Part shown: positions 10,536 through 22,147 of the stretch, in pieces
How the letters are laid out: every line of letters starts with the position of its first letter
How positions within the stretch are numbered: position 1 is the first letter of the stretch
Origin: Arsenophonus endosymbiont of Ceratovacuna japonica
Lineage (GTDB): Bacteria; Pseudomonadota; Gammaproteobacteria; Enterobacterales; Enterobacteriaceae
Reading direction: 5' to 3'
Length of the DNA stretch: 64,000 bases
NCBI GenBank assembly: GCA_024349725.1
Contig: AP026064.1
Coordinates: 642,592 to 706,591, forward strand
Program-made: the position numbers and the translations under genes
Notes under the pieces: model-generated
Seen by the model: only the letters and a program-made list of their open reading frames with translations
The model's database searches: none
What the model was told of the DNA's origin: nothing

Positions 10536-11444
10536 TTATAATTTAGCAATATTTAACGCTTTTAGAACTGATTTTTTACTAGGTTCTGTTAATGATGTCA
10601 TTGGTAATCGTAAGGTATTATATTTAATAAGTCCTAATTTATAACATGCCCACTTAACCGGAATAGGATTGGTTTCAATACATAATTGATGATGTAATGC
10701 ACTTAATCTATAATTTAATTTATGTGCTTTTGTATATTGTTTTTTTAATGCTAATTTACATATTTCAGACATTAATTTAGCAGCGATATTAGCTGTTACT
10801 GAAATTACCCCTTGTCCACCTAATTGCATAAAATCTAATGCAGTTATATCATCACCACTAAGTAAAATAAATTTTTTATTTTTAATTAATTTACGAATAA
10901 TATTAACACGACTTAAATCACCACTAGCTTCTTTAATTCCTACAATATTACTTAATTTTGATAATTTAGCAATTGTTTTAGGTAACAAATCACATCCAGT
11001 ACGCACTGGAACATTATATAAAATTTGTGGCAAATATGTATGTTCAGAAATAGTCTTGAAGTGTTGATAAAGTCCCTCTTCTGAAGGTCTATTATAATAA
11101 GGAGTTACTGTTAAACAAGCAATAACACCAGTTTTTTCTAATGATTTAGCAATTACGACTGCTTGCTTAGTTATATTAGATCCACTTCCTGCAATAATTG
11201 GAATTCTATTATCAGCATACTCTAAAGTCGTTAATATAACGTCCAAATATTCGCGATAATTAAGTGTTGATGATTCTCCAGTTGTACTAACAGAAAGAAT
11301 TGCTGTTGTACCATTATTAATGTGATAATTAATCAATTTTTTTAAACTAAATTTATCTATTTTACCTTTTTCATCCATTGGAGTAATCATTGCAACAATA
11401 CTTCCACATAAAAAATTTTGATATTCAATAAAATTATTTGTCAT
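10536..11444 (-). CDS. dapA: 4-hydroxy-tetrahydrodipicolinate synthase
   Basis: Condenses pyruvate with aspartate semialdehyde, the first committed step to diaminopimelate for peptidoglycan and lysine. Catalytic residues are all visible: T54/T55, Y117, Y143 and the Schiff-base lysine K171 in GIKEASGD. The protein has 302 residues, ten more than E. coli, because of an N-terminal extension [10 protein letters not shown] before the usual start. The upstream ATG is chosen because AGGAAC precedes it at good spacing, while no ribosome binding site fits an internal start. Retention of dapA suggests the cell still makes its own wall precursor. Confidence 0.95.
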   Translation of the reverse strand: MTNNFIEYQNFLCGSIVAMITPMDEKGKIDKFSLKKLINYHINNGTTAILSVSTTGESSTLNYREYLDVILTTLEYADNRIPIIAGSGSNITKQAVVIAKSLEKTGVIACLTVTPYYNRPSEEGLYQHFKTISEHTYLPQILYNVPVRTGCDLLPKTIAKLSKLSNIVGIKEASGDLSRVNIIRKLIKNKKFILLSGDDITALDFMQLGGQGVISVTANIAAKLMSEICKLALKKQYTKAHKLNYRLSALHHQLCIETNPIPVKWACYKLGLIKYNTLRLPMTSLTEPSKKSVLKALNIAKL

Positions 11445-12038
11445 AATTGTTCCTAAAAAATATTAAAATTTTAATATTGTATAATATAAAATATTTATAA
11501 TATAAAATTTATTAAATAAACTAATTTTATTTTTTAATAATTTAATATATAATTATCAATACAATTATAAATAAAATATATTTAAATATAATTAAATATT
11601 TTAAATATACAAATAATTAAATTAATAACTTATTATTTTTTATTAAAAATATAAATTATAATTTTAATATCTAATATAGATAAAATAATAATAAACTATT
11701 TTATTGATTTATTTTTATTGCTACATTATAATAAATAATGTTATATTAAAATTAATTAATATAAATTAATTTATTTTATTATAAAAATATTTTATAATTA
11801 TTTATATTATGAATGATATATAAATTATAATAAAATAAACATAATAGAATATAATTCTTTTAAATTAAAATATAATATAATTATAATTTATTACTATTAA
11901 ATTATTTTAATAGTTTAATTTTAAAATAAAATTTTAAAAAAATAAATTATATTTTATTTGTAAAATATTTTAATAATTATTAATTTAGTACAAATAAAAT
12001 AAAAATTTAAATTAAATAACGATTTATTTACTAAATAA
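11445..12038. other. Non-coding A/T-rich gap between dapA and adk
   Basis: 594 bp of almost pure A/T. No protein-like frame, tRNA or G/C-containing hairpin was seen. The dapA promoter (minus strand) should lie next to 11445. The two flanking genes come from different E. coli neighbourhoods, so this gap is a join between rearranged or deleted blocks. Confidence 0.45.
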
Positions 12039-12683
12039 TTAACCTAAAATTTTAGTTAATTCTTTATTAATTTCAGTTATCTGACGAGTACCATCTAACT
12101 TGAAATATTTAGTATAAGTATTAGAAATTTTTTGATTATAATAAATAATTAAAAGCTTAGTTAATTTATGATATTCAATTAACCTTTGACGAATAATTTT
12201 CTCTTTATCATCATTACGAATAATTAATTCTTCACCAGTAATATCATCTTTATTTTCTATTTTAGGTGGATTAAATTTAATATGATAAACTCGACCAGAA
12301 GACATATGCACTCTACGACCTATAATACGATCAATAATAATTTCATCAGGTACATTAAATTCTAATATATAATCTATCATAATATCTGAATTTTTTATTG
12401 CATCTGCTTGTAAAATATTACGAGGAAATCCATCTAATAAAAAACCATTTCTATAGCTCGAATGTGATATACTATTCTTAACTAAATTAATAACTAATTC
12501 ATCTGAAACAAATTTGCCTTTATTCATTAATTCTTTTACTTTTAAACCTAACTTTGTACATTCTTTTGCAGTAGCACGTAACATATTACCAATAGAAATT
12601 TGTGGAATATTATATTTATTCATAATAAATTGCGCTTGAGTACCCTTACCTGAGCCTGGAGCACCAAGTAGAATAATACGCAT
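12039..12683 (-). CDS. adk: Adenylate kinase
   Basis: Interconverts AMP, ADP and ATP. At 214 residues it equals the E. coli enzyme. The P-loop [10 protein letters not shown] is at residues 7-16. The AMP-binding DGFPRN segment is near 84-89, and the LID domain follows [16 protein letters not shown] at about 119-160. It lies downstream of htpG on the same strand with a 187-bp gap, the E. coli order dnaX-ybaB-recR-htpG-adk. Confidence 0.96.
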   Translation of the reverse strand: MRIILLGAPGSGKGTQAQFIMNKYNIPQISIGNMLRATAKECTKLGLKVKELMNKGKFVSDELVINLVKNSISHSSYRNGFLLDGFPRNILQADAIKNSDIMIDYILEFNVPDEIIIDRIIGRRVHMSSGRVYHIKFNPPKIENKDDITGEELIIRNDDKEKIIRQRLIEYHKLTKLLIIYYNQKISNTYTKYFKLDGTRQITEINKELTKILG

Positions 12684-12870
12684 TATTTAAACCTCTTAAT
12701 ATTTTGTTTATAATTTTAAAAAAAAATCCTTATTTTATAAATTTATATAAATAAAATATATAATAATAAAATTATTAAATTATTCAATTTAATTAATTTT
12801 AATTAACAATTAATTATATCTATAAATAATTAAATAAATTATTTTAAATAATTTATTTAATTAAATATAT

Positions 12871-14739
12871 TTAAATTAAAAATAATTTATTAATGCGACG
12901 AATAAATTTATTAGGATCTTCTAAACTACCTTGCTCAACAAGTAATGCTTGATCTAATAACATCTCTATCCATTCAGAAAATAAATCTTTATCAATTAAT
13001 TTAATTGCTTTTTTAACTAAAATATGTTCAGGATTAATTTCAAAATTATATTTAATTTCTGGTGTTAATTGACCTGCCGTAGCAAAAATTTTTGCCATTT
13101 GAGTACTCATACCATTAGAATCAGTTGTTACAATAGCAGGTGTATCTGTTAAACGATATGTCAATTTAACTTCTTTTACACGATCACCTAATATTTTTTT
13201 TATTTCTTTAATAAAAATATTTAATTCTTCATTTGTTTCTTTTTGTTCTTTTTTATATTCATTAGCTAATTTTTCTAATGATTCATCACTTTTACTAATA
13301 GATTGAAAAGATTTACCTGAAAATTCTAATAAATAACTCATCATCCATTCATCAATACGATCATATAATAATAAAACTTCAATACCCTTTTTATTAAATA
13401 ATTCTAAATGAGGACTATTTTTAGCTGCAGAATAACTATCTGATGTAATATAATAAATTTTTTCCTGACCCTCAACCATTCGATTAATATAATCTTCTAA
13501 AGAAATATTTTGTAAATTAGAATTATTATAAGTTGATGAAAAACGTAATAATTTAGCAATTACTTCTTTATTAATTATATCTTCTGCTAATCCTTCTTTT
13601 AATACAAGTCCAAATTCTTTCCAAAATTTATAATATTCTTCTAATGTATTTTTAGTTAATTTTTCTAACATTTGTAATACACGCTTTGTTAGTGCATTAC
13701 GTAAATTGTGAGTAATAGTATTATCTTGTAAAATTTCACGTGAAACATTTAATGGTAAATCATTAGAATCAATTAACCCACGAATAAAACGTAAATAATT
13801 TGGCATAAATAAATCAGCTTCATCCATAATAAAAACACGATTAACATAAAGTTTTAAACCATGTTTATTATCACGTTTCCATAAATCAAAAGGAGCTTTT
13901 TTAGGTATATATAATAAACTTATATATTCTTGTTTACCTTCTACTCGATTATGACTCCATATTAAAGGATCTTCATGATCATGAAAAACATGTTTATAAA
14001 ATTCTTTATATTCCTCATTTGTAATATCATTTTTATTACGTGTCCATAATGCATGAGCTTTATTAATTTTTTCCCAAATAACAGTATTATCTTTTTCGTT
14101 TTTAATTTCAATTTCAATTGGTAGAGAAATATGATCTGAATATTTATTAATCACAGAACGTAATCTATGATTATCTAAAAATTCCATTTGATTTTCACGT
14201 AAATATAAAGTAATTTCAGTTCCACGATCTACTTTTTCAATACTGGCTATAGTATAATCACCTTCACCATTAGACTGCCAAAAAACACCTTTATTAATTT
14301 CAATGCCAGCTGCTCTAGTACGCACAATAACTTTAGATGCTACAATAAAAGCAGAATAAAAACCAACACCAAATTGACCGATTAATGAATGATTTTTTGC
14401 ATCTTTTTCATTTAAAGACTGCAAAAAAACTTTTGTACCAGATTTAGCAATAGTGCCTAAATTATCAATAACCTCTTCACGTGTCATTCCAATGCCATTA
14501 TCACTAATTATTATAATTTTTTTCTCTTTATTAATAGAAATTCTAACTTTTAAATCACTATCATTCTCATAAAAATCAGGATGTGAAAGTGTTTTGAAAC
14601 GTAATTTATCTGTAGCATCAGATGCATTTGAAATAAGCTCACGTAAAAATATTTCTTTATTTGAATAAAGAGAATGAATCATTAATTGAAGTAATTGTTT
14701 AGCTTCTGATTGAAATGCACGAGTTTCTTGTTCTTTCAT
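12871..14739 (-). CDS. htpG: Chaperone HtpG (bacterial Hsp90)
   Basis: ATP-dependent dimeric chaperone of the cytoplasm. The 622 residues compare with 624 in E. coli. The N-terminal GHKL ATPase domain shows [21 protein letters not shown] and [12 protein letters not shown] middle domain contains [20 protein letters not shown], and the C-terminal dimerisation domain ends the chain. It lies between dnaX and adk; recR and ybaB, which separate dnaX from htpG in E. coli, are absent. Confidence 0.96.
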   Translation of the reverse strand: MKEQETRAFQSEAKQLLQLMIHSLYSNKEIFLRELISNASDATDKLRFKTLSHPDFYENDSDLKVRISINKEKKIIIISDNGIGMTREEVIDNLGTIAKSGTKVFLQSLNEKDAKNHSLIGQFGVGFYSAFIVASKVIVRTRAAGIEINKGVFWQSNGEGDYTIASIEKVDRGTEITLYLRENQMEFLDNHRLRSVINKYSDHISLPIEIEIKNEKDNTVIWEKINKAHALWTRNKNDITNEEYKEFYKHVFHDHEDPLIWSHNRVEGKQEYISLLYIPKKAPFDLWKRDNKHGLKLYVNRVFIMDEADLFMPNYLRFIRGLIDSNDLPLNVSREILQDNTITHNLRNALTKRVLQMLEKLTKNTLEEYYKFWKEFGLVLKEGLAEDIINKEVIAKLLRFSSTYNNSNLQNISLEDYINRMVEGQEKIYYITSDSYSAAKNSPHLELFNKKGIEVLLLYDRIDEWMMSYLLEFSGKSFQSISKSDESLEKLANEYKKEQKETNEELNIFIKEIKKILGDRVKEVKLTYRLTDTPAIVTTDSNGMSTQMAKIFATAGQLTPEIKYNFEINPEHILVKKAIKLIDKDLFSEWIEMLLDQALLVEQGSLEDPNKFIRRINKLFLI

Positions 14740-15249
14740 ACTAATTTAATAACCTTGATTTATATTAATTTAAATTTAAATAATTATTAAATTAAAATGG
14801 GGATATAAATTTAAAATTTCAAGTTTACTTTTATAAAAATAAATATTATTTATTAAAATAAATATAAAATAATAATTATTTATATAAAATAAAATAATTA
14901 ATTATTATTAATTTGAATTATATATTATTAATTTATTTTTAATTAATTTATAATATATATTTATTAAATATAATATATTAATATTTAATTTTTTTAAAAA
15001 AGTTAAAAAAATTCAATTTTTCAAAATATTATTATAACATTATCTAATAATTATAAAATTTTTATATTTTTATTTAACTATATATTATATAATATTTATA
15101 AAATATTAATAAATTTATATATTATAATAAATTAATAAATATTAAAGTAATTTATAATAAAAAAATTACTTTAATAATATTTTAATTAATATTAAATAAT
15201 TTTTTTATAAAATAAAAAATTAATTTTTTATTTTAAAATTTAAACATAA
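14740..15249. other. Gap where recR and ybaB would lie; also downstream of the short dnaX
   Basis: 510 bp of A/T-rich sequence. E. coli carries ybaB and recR here, and neither is recognisable. The region also follows the dnaX stop codon, so any remnant of the tau-specific part of dnaX would be found here; no such similarity was seen. A short G-containing stretch (ATGGGGATAT near 14796-14805) lies about 55 nt upstream of htpG. Confidence 0.45.
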
Positions 15250-16365
15250 TTATAAAATAGTTTCAATATTATTTTCTAATTTAGGATGAAATGCTAATGC
15301 ACGCAATAAAGTCATCTCAACTCCCATTCGTTTTTCTGGTGCATAGGATAATTCTTTTCGACCAATTAATAAAATTTGATAATAAAATTGTAAATCTGTA
15401 GGCATAATTAAACGTGAAAGTAAATATAAACGCTTATATATATAAGATGAAGTATTTTTTTCATCTATAGAAATAAGCTGAATCATTGCAATACGATGTA
15501 ATAATGATAGCATTTCAATTAATACATATTCCCAATTAATATCACGCAAAGCAATATCTTCTACTAAACTCATCATTTTTTGACCATCAGAATAAACTAT
15601 AGCTTCAATAATAGATATTGATTGTTCTTTATCTAAAATACCTAACATTTTACTAACTAAATCTTTCGATATTGTTCCTTGACCCATAACAATTGCTTGA
15701 TCTGTCAAACTTAATGCATCTCGTATACTACCTTCAGAAGCTTTAGCAATTAATTTACAAGCATATTTATCACTAGATATTTGTTCTTCTGCTAAAATAT
15801 ATTCCAATTGATGGCTAATTTGATTAATATTTAATGCTCTCAAATTAAACTGTAAACAACGTGATAAAATAGTTACTGGTAACTTATTTGGTTCTGTTGT
15901 TGCCAATAAAAATTTTACATGCTTTGGTGGTTCTTCTAAAATTTTAAGTAAAGCATTAAAACTATGTTTAGAAAGCATATGAACTTCATCAATTAAATAA
16001 ATTTTAAAACGACCTCGAGAAGGTGCATATTGAACATTATCTAATAATTCACGAATATCCTCAACTTTTGATCTCGATGCAGCATCAATTTCAATTAAAT
16101 CAATAAATAACCCATTAGTTACTTCAAAGCAATTAATACAATTATTACAATAATTTGAACTAATTCCTAATTCACAATTAAGTCCTTTAGCAAACAAACG
16201 TGCAATAGTTGTTTTTCCAACTCCACGCATTCCAGAAAATAGATATGCATGATGAATTCTTTGTTGTTGTAAACTATTAGATAATATAGTTAAAACATGT
16301 TGCTGTCCAACAACATCATTAAATATTTGTGGGCGCCATTTTCGAGCAAGTACTTGATAGCTCAT
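15250..16365 (-). CDS. dnaX: DNA polymerase III clamp-loader subunit, gamma-type only
   Basis: AAA+ motor of the clamp loader that opens the beta clamp. Walker A GMRGVGKT is at 45-52, zinc cysteines at 64, 73, 76 and 79, Walker B DEVH at 126-129 and the arginine-finger SRC motif at 168-170. The chain ends at residue 371, just after the collar region RMGVEMTLLRALAFHPK. E. coli tau has 643 residues and gamma 431. The DnaB-binding and polymerase-binding domains are therefore missing by normal termination, and the family's frameshift site is not needed. Other reduced symbionts are known to carry short DnaX proteins. Confidence 0.94.
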   Translation of the reverse strand: MSYQVLARKWRPQIFNDVVGQQHVLTILSNSLQQQRIHHAYLFSGMRGVGKTTIARLFAKGLNCELGISSNYCNNCINCFEVTNGLFIDLIEIDAASRSKVEDIRELLDNVQYAPSRGRFKIYLIDEVHMLSKHSFNALLKILEEPPKHVKFLLATTEPNKLPVTILSRCLQFNLRALNINQISHQLEYILAEEQISSDKYACKLIAKASEGSIRDALSLTDQAIVMGQGTISKDLVSKMLGILDKEQSISIIEAIVYSDGQKMMSLVEDIALRDINWEYVLIEMLSLLHRIAMIQLISIDEKNTSSYIYKRLYLLSRLIMPTDLQFYYQILLIGRKELSYAPEKRMGVEMTLLRALAFHPKLENNIETIL

Positions 16366-16892
16366 AATTTTATTTAAATTTATTATATATTATATATTAT
16401 AATAACATAATTTTATATATTTAACTAGTAAATTTTAATAATAAATTTTCATATATATAATAATATTACATTAAATAAAATAATTAATTATTTATTTTAA
16501 TTTGATATATATAAATTTAATAAATAAATAATATTAAATAAATTTATTATTAATTTATATTAATTTTAATAAAATATTTTAAAATTATAATTTGAAAATA
16601 AAATTAATAAAATAATTTCATAGTTAATATAATAATATTATTTAATAATCATTAATTTTTATTTATAAAAAATTACAATTAAAATAATTTAATAAATAAA
16701 AAAATAATATTTTATAAAATTAATTTTATATTAAAATAAAAATAATTAAATGTAATATGATTAAGTTTTATTATTAAAATCATATAAAATATGATAATTT
16801 TAATAATTAATAATAAATTTAATTTTTTTGTAATTAAATTTAAATATTATAAATATAAATTATAATCAATATATTAATTACAAATTATTAAA
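16366..16892. other. Non-coding A/T-rich gap between dnaX and ppiD
   Basis: 527 bp, nearly only A and T, without coding or RNA gene signals. In E. coli ppiD and dnaX are separated by about 30 kb of other genes, so this gap marks the deletion or rearrangement that brought them together. Confidence 0.45.
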
Positions 16893-18755
16893 TTATTTAT
16901 AAATTTCTATATTAGCATTATCACGTAAATTTAATATTAGTGATTCTATAATCATATTGCTAAACATAGTTTTAAAACGTTTTGAAAAAACTTTTAATTC
17001 TTTTTGCGTTGGTTTTACTGAAATAACTTCAATTAATTTAATAATAATTAAATTATTTTTAGAGTCTTTAATGCTAAAATATGTAGGTATATTTTTTTTA
17101 GGAATAGGCATTTGAAAAATAGCTTCAGATAAAGAATCATTTTTTCCAAAACGATTAATAATTTTAATATTACTAAAATTAATACCTAATTTTTTTAAAG
17201 CATCTTCACTTGTTTTATATTTCAATAAAGTTAGTAATTTATTATTATCTTCTTCCATATTTTTTATTGCTTTATTCATTTTAACTAATTTAAAAACCAT
17301 TTTTATTACTTGATTAAATGGTTTTATTGACTCTGTTTTATATTTTTCAATTCTAATAATAAACGAATTATTATCATCTATATTAATAACATCTGAATTA
17401 ACACCTATTAATCTATTTTTATCTAATAATTTTTTATTAAAAATAAAATTAATAATCTTATCAAATTTTATTTCTTTAGGAATATTATTACGATTGAACC
17501 AATCAGTAGTTACTGCTTTAATATTGATAGCATTTTCTACAGCTTTTAAAGATTCATTTTCATTCAGTGCTATACGACTTGCAGTTTTTTGTAATAAATA
17601 AAACTCATTAATTGTTTTTTTATTTTTTATATCATAAATAATCTCATTTTTTACAGATTGTAAAGATTTTACTATTTTAGGTTTTATATCATCAAGTCGA
17701 AATATAATATATCCATTATTTGATTTTATTATATTAGAAAACTCTCCTTTTTTAGTCAAATTAGCAATAAGAATTTCATTTGGCGTAAAATTATCTTCCA
17801 TCCAACCAAGAGAGCTACAATTTACTATATTAAATTTATATATAGATTTTTCCTTAATTAATTGCTTACAATCAACTCCATTACTTAAAGATTTAAAAAT
17901 ATAATCTATATCTTTTTTTGTTGCTAATTTAATCATGCTATAATGTTTTTTTTCATTCTGCGTATAACGAGAAATATTTTTATTATAATATCTTTTAATT
18001 TCTTCTTCTTGAATTACTTGATTCTTATACTTATTAGATGAATTTAATTTAATATAACTAACTTTTACCTGCTCTGGGGAAACAAAATTATTTTTATGAA
18101 TATTATAATAATCTTGTAATTCTTTATTTGTTACTATTTGTTTAGATTGATATTTTATAAATGATAAATTTGCTATTTTTACTTTGCGTTTTTGTAAAAA
18201 AAATTTAGCATAATAATTAACTTCTTCAGGTAAAACAAATTCATCAGTAATATAAATTTTACTAAGTTTACTATTAATTAAGTTTTGCTTTATTTCTTGC
18301 ACTAAATCATTAATATTAATATTATATGTGGATAAAATAGATAAATATTTTTTATTATTAAAATGACCATTTGTTTGAAATATGGACATATTATAAATAT
18401 GTTGTTTAATTTTATCATCAGTAATTATTAAACCTAATTTATTTGAGTATTGATTAAATAATATTACATTAATTAATCGTTCTAAAGCTTGATGATTCAA
18501 CATATTAATAACTTGATTACTACTTATAATTTTAGTAAATTGATCACCAAGTAGTTCCTGTAATTCTTGTTTCTCTTGTTGAAAAGCTTGATTTAATTGA
18601 TCATGACTAATTGTTATATTATTTACTTTTGCAATATAATTATTTGAATTATTAACTAAATAACCGCTAATACCAGTAAGTAAAAAAGATAAAATAATAA
18701 TTATAAATACTATTTTTAGTACAGTACTGTTCGCTGCTGCACGTAACTTATCCAT
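16893..18755 (-). CDS. ppiD: Periplasmic folding chaperone PpiD
   Basis: Inner-membrane-anchored chaperone that helps newly exported proteins leave the Sec translocon. One N-terminal membrane segment (about residues 13-33) precedes a SurA-like helical region. A parvulin-type domain follows around 258-363 (GWMEDNFTPNEI to NGYIIFRLDD), then a C-terminal domain. The start is set at the ATG reading MDKLRAAANS, which matches E. coli MDSLRTAANS, giving 620 residues. A TTG two codons earlier has a better spacing from GGAGAG and cannot be excluded; a GTG further upstream at 18776 lacks a ribosome binding site. It is well conserved in length, so probably functional. Confidence 0.92.
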   Translation of the reverse strand: MDKLRAAANSTVLKIVFIIIILSFLLTGISGYLVNNSNNYIAKVNNITISHDQLNQAFQQEKQELQELLGDQFTKIISSNQVINMLNHQALERLINVILFNQYSNKLGLIITDDKIKQHIYNMSIFQTNGHFNNKKYLSILSTYNININDLVQEIKQNLINSKLSKIYITDEFVLPEEVNYYAKFFLQKRKVKIANLSFIKYQSKQIVTNKELQDYYNIHKNNFVSPEQVKVSYIKLNSSNKYKNQVIQEEEIKRYYNKNISRYTQNEKKHYSMIKLATKKDIDYIFKSLSNGVDCKQLIKEKSIYKFNIVNCSSLGWMEDNFTPNEILIANLTKKGEFSNIIKSNNGYIIFRLDDIKPKIVKSLQSVKNEIIYDIKNKKTINEFYLLQKTASRIALNENESLKAVENAINIKAVTTDWFNRNNIPKEIKFDKIINFIFNKKLLDKNRLIGVNSDVINIDDNNSFIIRIEKYKTESIKPFNQVIKMVFKLVKMNKAIKNMEEDNNKLLTLLKYKTSEDALKKLGINFSNIKIINRFGKNDSLSEAIFQMPIPKKNIPTYFSIKDSKNNLIIIKLIEVISVKPTQKELKVFSKRFKTMFSNMIIESLILNLRDNANIEIYK

Positions 18756-19911
18756 AATCAAAATATTACTCTCCACTTAAATTAAAAATATATAATTATT
18801 ATAAATTATTTTTAATTTTAAAATATATCATTTCTTATATATATTAATATAAATAATATTATTTATATAAATTATTTTTATTATTATAAAATAATATTTA
18901 AAAATTATTATATTTAATATATTATTTTAATAATATTTATAATTTTATATTATTAATTTTTTATTTTTATTTTATATATAAATTTTATTAAATTAATAAA
19001 ATTTTATTTTTAATTTATTAAAATATTTAATATTAATAATTATAATGATATTAAAAATTTATTTAAATACTAATTATTTTATATATATCACAATTAGATA
19101 AATTTAAAAAATATTATATAAAAATAAAATTTTTATATTAAAATATTATTAATTAAAATTAAATATTTGTATAAATTTTTAAATGTAAATATAATTATAT
19201 TAATAATAAAAATATATTTTTTTAATAAATTAACAATTTATCATAAAATAGATTATTATTTATTTATTTATATATTAATTTATATATAAATTAATAATTA
19301 TAAAATAAAATATAATTATTTATTATAAAAAATATTATAATATAAAATATAATTTATATTAATTAATTTTATTATTTTAATAAAATTAATTAATATATAA
19401 TTAACATAAAAATAAAAAAATTTAATAAATAAATTATTATATTTATTATATAATTTTATAAAATTTATATTATAAAATTCAATTATATAAATAATATTAA
19501 AATATTATTTATATATAATAATATATTATAATTAATTAATTTATATAAATAAAATATAAATATTTTATTTGATTTTTTAAATTTACTATTGACTTTTATT
19601 ATTATAAATGTTTATATAAAATTTATAATAAAAAATTATTCAAAAAATAATAAATATATTTAAATCTTAAATAAAATATAAAATAATATTTTATTTAAAA
19701 TATTATTTTATATTTTTTAAAACTATATATTATAAAATAATATTTATATTATTTTTATTAATTAGTATTTCTATTTTTACTAATATTTATAAGAATAATT
19801 AAATATTTTTACTTTATTAAAAATTTAAGTATAAAAATATCAATAAAATAAAAAATAATTAATTTATAATTTAATTTAAATTAAATTATAAATTATAATA
19901 ATATAATAATT
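18756..19911. other. Non-coding gap between ppiD and brnQ
   Basis: About 1.15 kb of A/T-rich DNA between two divergently transcribed genes. I see no frame resembling a protein and no tRNA. Promoters for both ppiD and brnQ must lie here. The length would fit one or two erased genes (in E. coli lon and hupB are upstream of ppiD), but no trace is recognisable. Confidence 0.45.
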
Positions 19912-21219
19912 ATGACATATAATTTAACATATAGAGATATTATAGCGTTAGGGTTTATGACTTTTGCATTATTTATAGGAGCAGGAAATATTATTTTTCC
20001 TCCTATAGTAGGATTACAATCTGGTGAAAAAATATGGACAGCAGCAGCAGGATTTTTATTAACAGGTGTAGGTTTACCTGTTATTACTATAATTGCATTG
20101 GCAAAAGTTGGTGGCAGTATTGATCAACTTAGTGCTCCCATTGGTAAGTATGCAGGATTATTATTAGCTATAATTATTTATTTATTTATTGGTATATTAT
20201 TTGCTACTCCTCGTACAGCATCTGTTTCTTATGAAGTTGGAATTACTCCTTTAGTATATAAAGATTCATCAATTTCATTATTTATATATAATATAATTTA
20301 TTTTTTAATTGTAATAATTATATCTTTATATCCAGGTAAATTACTTAATAATATAGGATATATTTTAGCCCCAATAAAAATGATTGCATTAGCTATTTTA
20401 GGTATTACTGCAATAATTTGGCCTATTGGTAAACCTATTATTGCGACACCATCATATGCCAAGATGGCATTTTCTAATGGTTTTATTCATGGATATTTAA
20501 CTATGGATACTTTAGGTGCAATGATATTTAGTATTATTATTGTTAATACTATTCGTTCACGTGGAATTGAAAATTCATATCTTTTAACACGTTATACTAT
20601 ATGGGCTGGATTAATTGCAGGTTTATTATTAACATTAGTTTATATTTCATTATTTAAATTAGGTAACAATATTGGTACAATATTACCCAATACTAATAAT
20701 GGTATTGATATTTTATATACTTATGTACAACATATATTTGGCAAATATGGTAATTTCTTTTTAGGAATATTAATTTTTATTGCTTGTATTGTTACTGCAA
20801 TTGGATTAATTTGTGCTTGTGCTGAATTTTTTACACTTTATATACCAATTTCTTATAGTACATTTGTTTGGATACTTGGTATATGTTCAATGATATTATC
20901 AAATTTAGGATTAAATAATATAATTAATTATTCTATTCCAATATTAATTACAATTTATCCACCATGTATTATATTAATAATAATGAGTTTTACTTTAAAA
21001 TGGTGGAAATATAAATTTAAAATAGCTATTATATCAACTATGTTAATTAGTTTATTATTTAGTTTATTTAGTGCAATAAAATATTTTAAAATTTTAGAAT
21101 CATTTATTCCTATTTTTATTAAAAAATTACCATTTTATGATTATAATTTAACTTGGTTAATACCTTCATTAATAATATTAGCTTTATTTGCAATATATGA
21201 TTATATTATAATTAAATAA
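19912..21219 (+). CDS. brnQ: Branched-chain amino acid transporter BrnQ
   Basis: Sodium- or proton-coupled importer of leucine, isoleucine and valine in the inner membrane (LIVCS family). It has 435 residues against 439 in E. coli and about 12 hydrophobic segments throughout. The opening DIIALGFMTFALFIGAGNII and internal YLTMDTLGAMIF match the family closely. No clear Shine-Dalgarno motif precedes the ATG. It converges on trmB. Retention suggests dependence on imported branched-chain amino acids, although biosynthetic genes elsewhere cannot be judged. Confidence 0.94.
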   Translation: MTYNLTYRDIIALGFMTFALFIGAGNIIFPPIVGLQSGEKIWTAAAGFLLTGVGLPVITIIALAKVGGSIDQLSAPIGKYAGLLLAIIIYLFIGILFATPRTASVSYEVGITPLVYKDSSISLFIYNIIYFLIVIIISLYPGKLLNNIGYILAPIKMIALAILGITAIIWPIGKPIIATPSYAKMAFSNGFIHGYLTMDTLGAMIFSIIIVNTIRSRGIENSYLLTRYTIWAGLIAGLLLTLVYISLFKLGNNIGTILPNTNNGIDILYTYVQHIFGKYGNFFLGILIFIACIVTAIGLICACAEFFTLYIPISYSTFVWILGICSMILSNLGLNNIINYSIPILITIYPPCIILIIMSFTLKWWKYKFKIAIISTMLISLLFSLFSAIKYFKILESFIPIFIKKLPFYDYNLTWLIPSLIILALFAIYDYIIIK

Positions 21220-21430
21220 ATTAATTTCATTGTTATTATTACATATATTTTATTTTAATAAATTAAATATATTATAATAATAAATAGTAATTTATATATT
21301 AATTTTTAATTATTATTATTTAATTAAACTATAATAATTGCAAATATATATAAATTTTTATTTTTAATAATTTAAATAATTAATAAATTATATTTTTAAA
21401 TAATAATCATAAATTTATAATATTTAAATA

Positions 21431-22147
21431 TTATTTTATTCGTTTAAACATAAAATCAAATATACAATTACCTAACTTTTGACCACGTTGCTCAAATTTA
21501 GTAATAGGTCGAGTTACTGGTCTATTAATGAAATCTCCTGTCTCTGATAAATTTTTATAATCACTAATGTTGTTCATTATATTTAATATATGTTTAGCAT
21601 AAGACTTGCAATCAGTTGCTATATGAAATATACCATTTAATTCTAGTTTAGATAAAATAAGCATAACAAAAGAATATTGTACAATTCTACGTTTATTATG
21701 TTTTACTTTATGCCAAGGATCAGGAAAAAAAAGCTGCACCATATTTAATGAATTATTTGGCAACATTTTCTCTAATACTTCAATTATATCATAATATATA
21801 ATTCGTAAATTATTTAAATTAGCCTCTTTTGCTAATGCTAAACAATTACAAATCCCAGGCATATAAACTTCAATACCTAAAAAATTTTTTTCTGGATTTT
21901 GTTTTGCCATAAAAACTAAAGATGAACCAATACCAAAACCAATTTCTAAAATCACCGGGAAATCATTGCCAAATAATGACTTAAATAATAATGGTTGATC
22001 AGTAAAATCTACTCCCATATTAGGCCATAATATTTGTAATATATTTTTCTGATTAAAAGTTAATTTTCTATAACGACGAACAAAACTGTAAATACGATGA
22101 GTTATTTTGTTCTCTTTATTAATTTTTGTAGTAATAATATTTTTCAT
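21431..22147 (-). CDS. trmB: tRNA (guanine-N7)-methyltransferase
   Basis: SAM-dependent enzyme that makes m7G46 in the variable loop of many tRNAs. The SAM-binding LEIGFGIGSSL is near residue 68. The signature VQLFFPDPWHKVKHNKRR lies near 136-153, and TKFEQRGQKLG near the C-terminus is also conserved. The start chosen is the ATG at 22147, which aligns with E. coli MKN; an in-frame TTG four codons upstream has no better support. The protein is 238 residues, E. coli 239. It is divergent from yggX across a 1-kb gap where mutY would lie. Confidence 0.94.
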   Translation of the reverse strand: MKNIITTKINKENKITHRIYSFVRRYRKLTFNQKNILQILWPNMGVDFTDQPLLFKSLFGNDFPVILEIGFGIGSSLVFMAKQNPEKNFLGIEVYMPGICNCLALAKEANLNNLRIIYYDIIEVLEKMLPNNSLNMVQLFFPDPWHKVKHNKRRIVQYSFVMLILSKLELNGIFHIATDCKSYAKHILNIMNNISDYKNLSETGDFINRPVTRPITKFEQRGQKLGNCIFDFMFKRIK

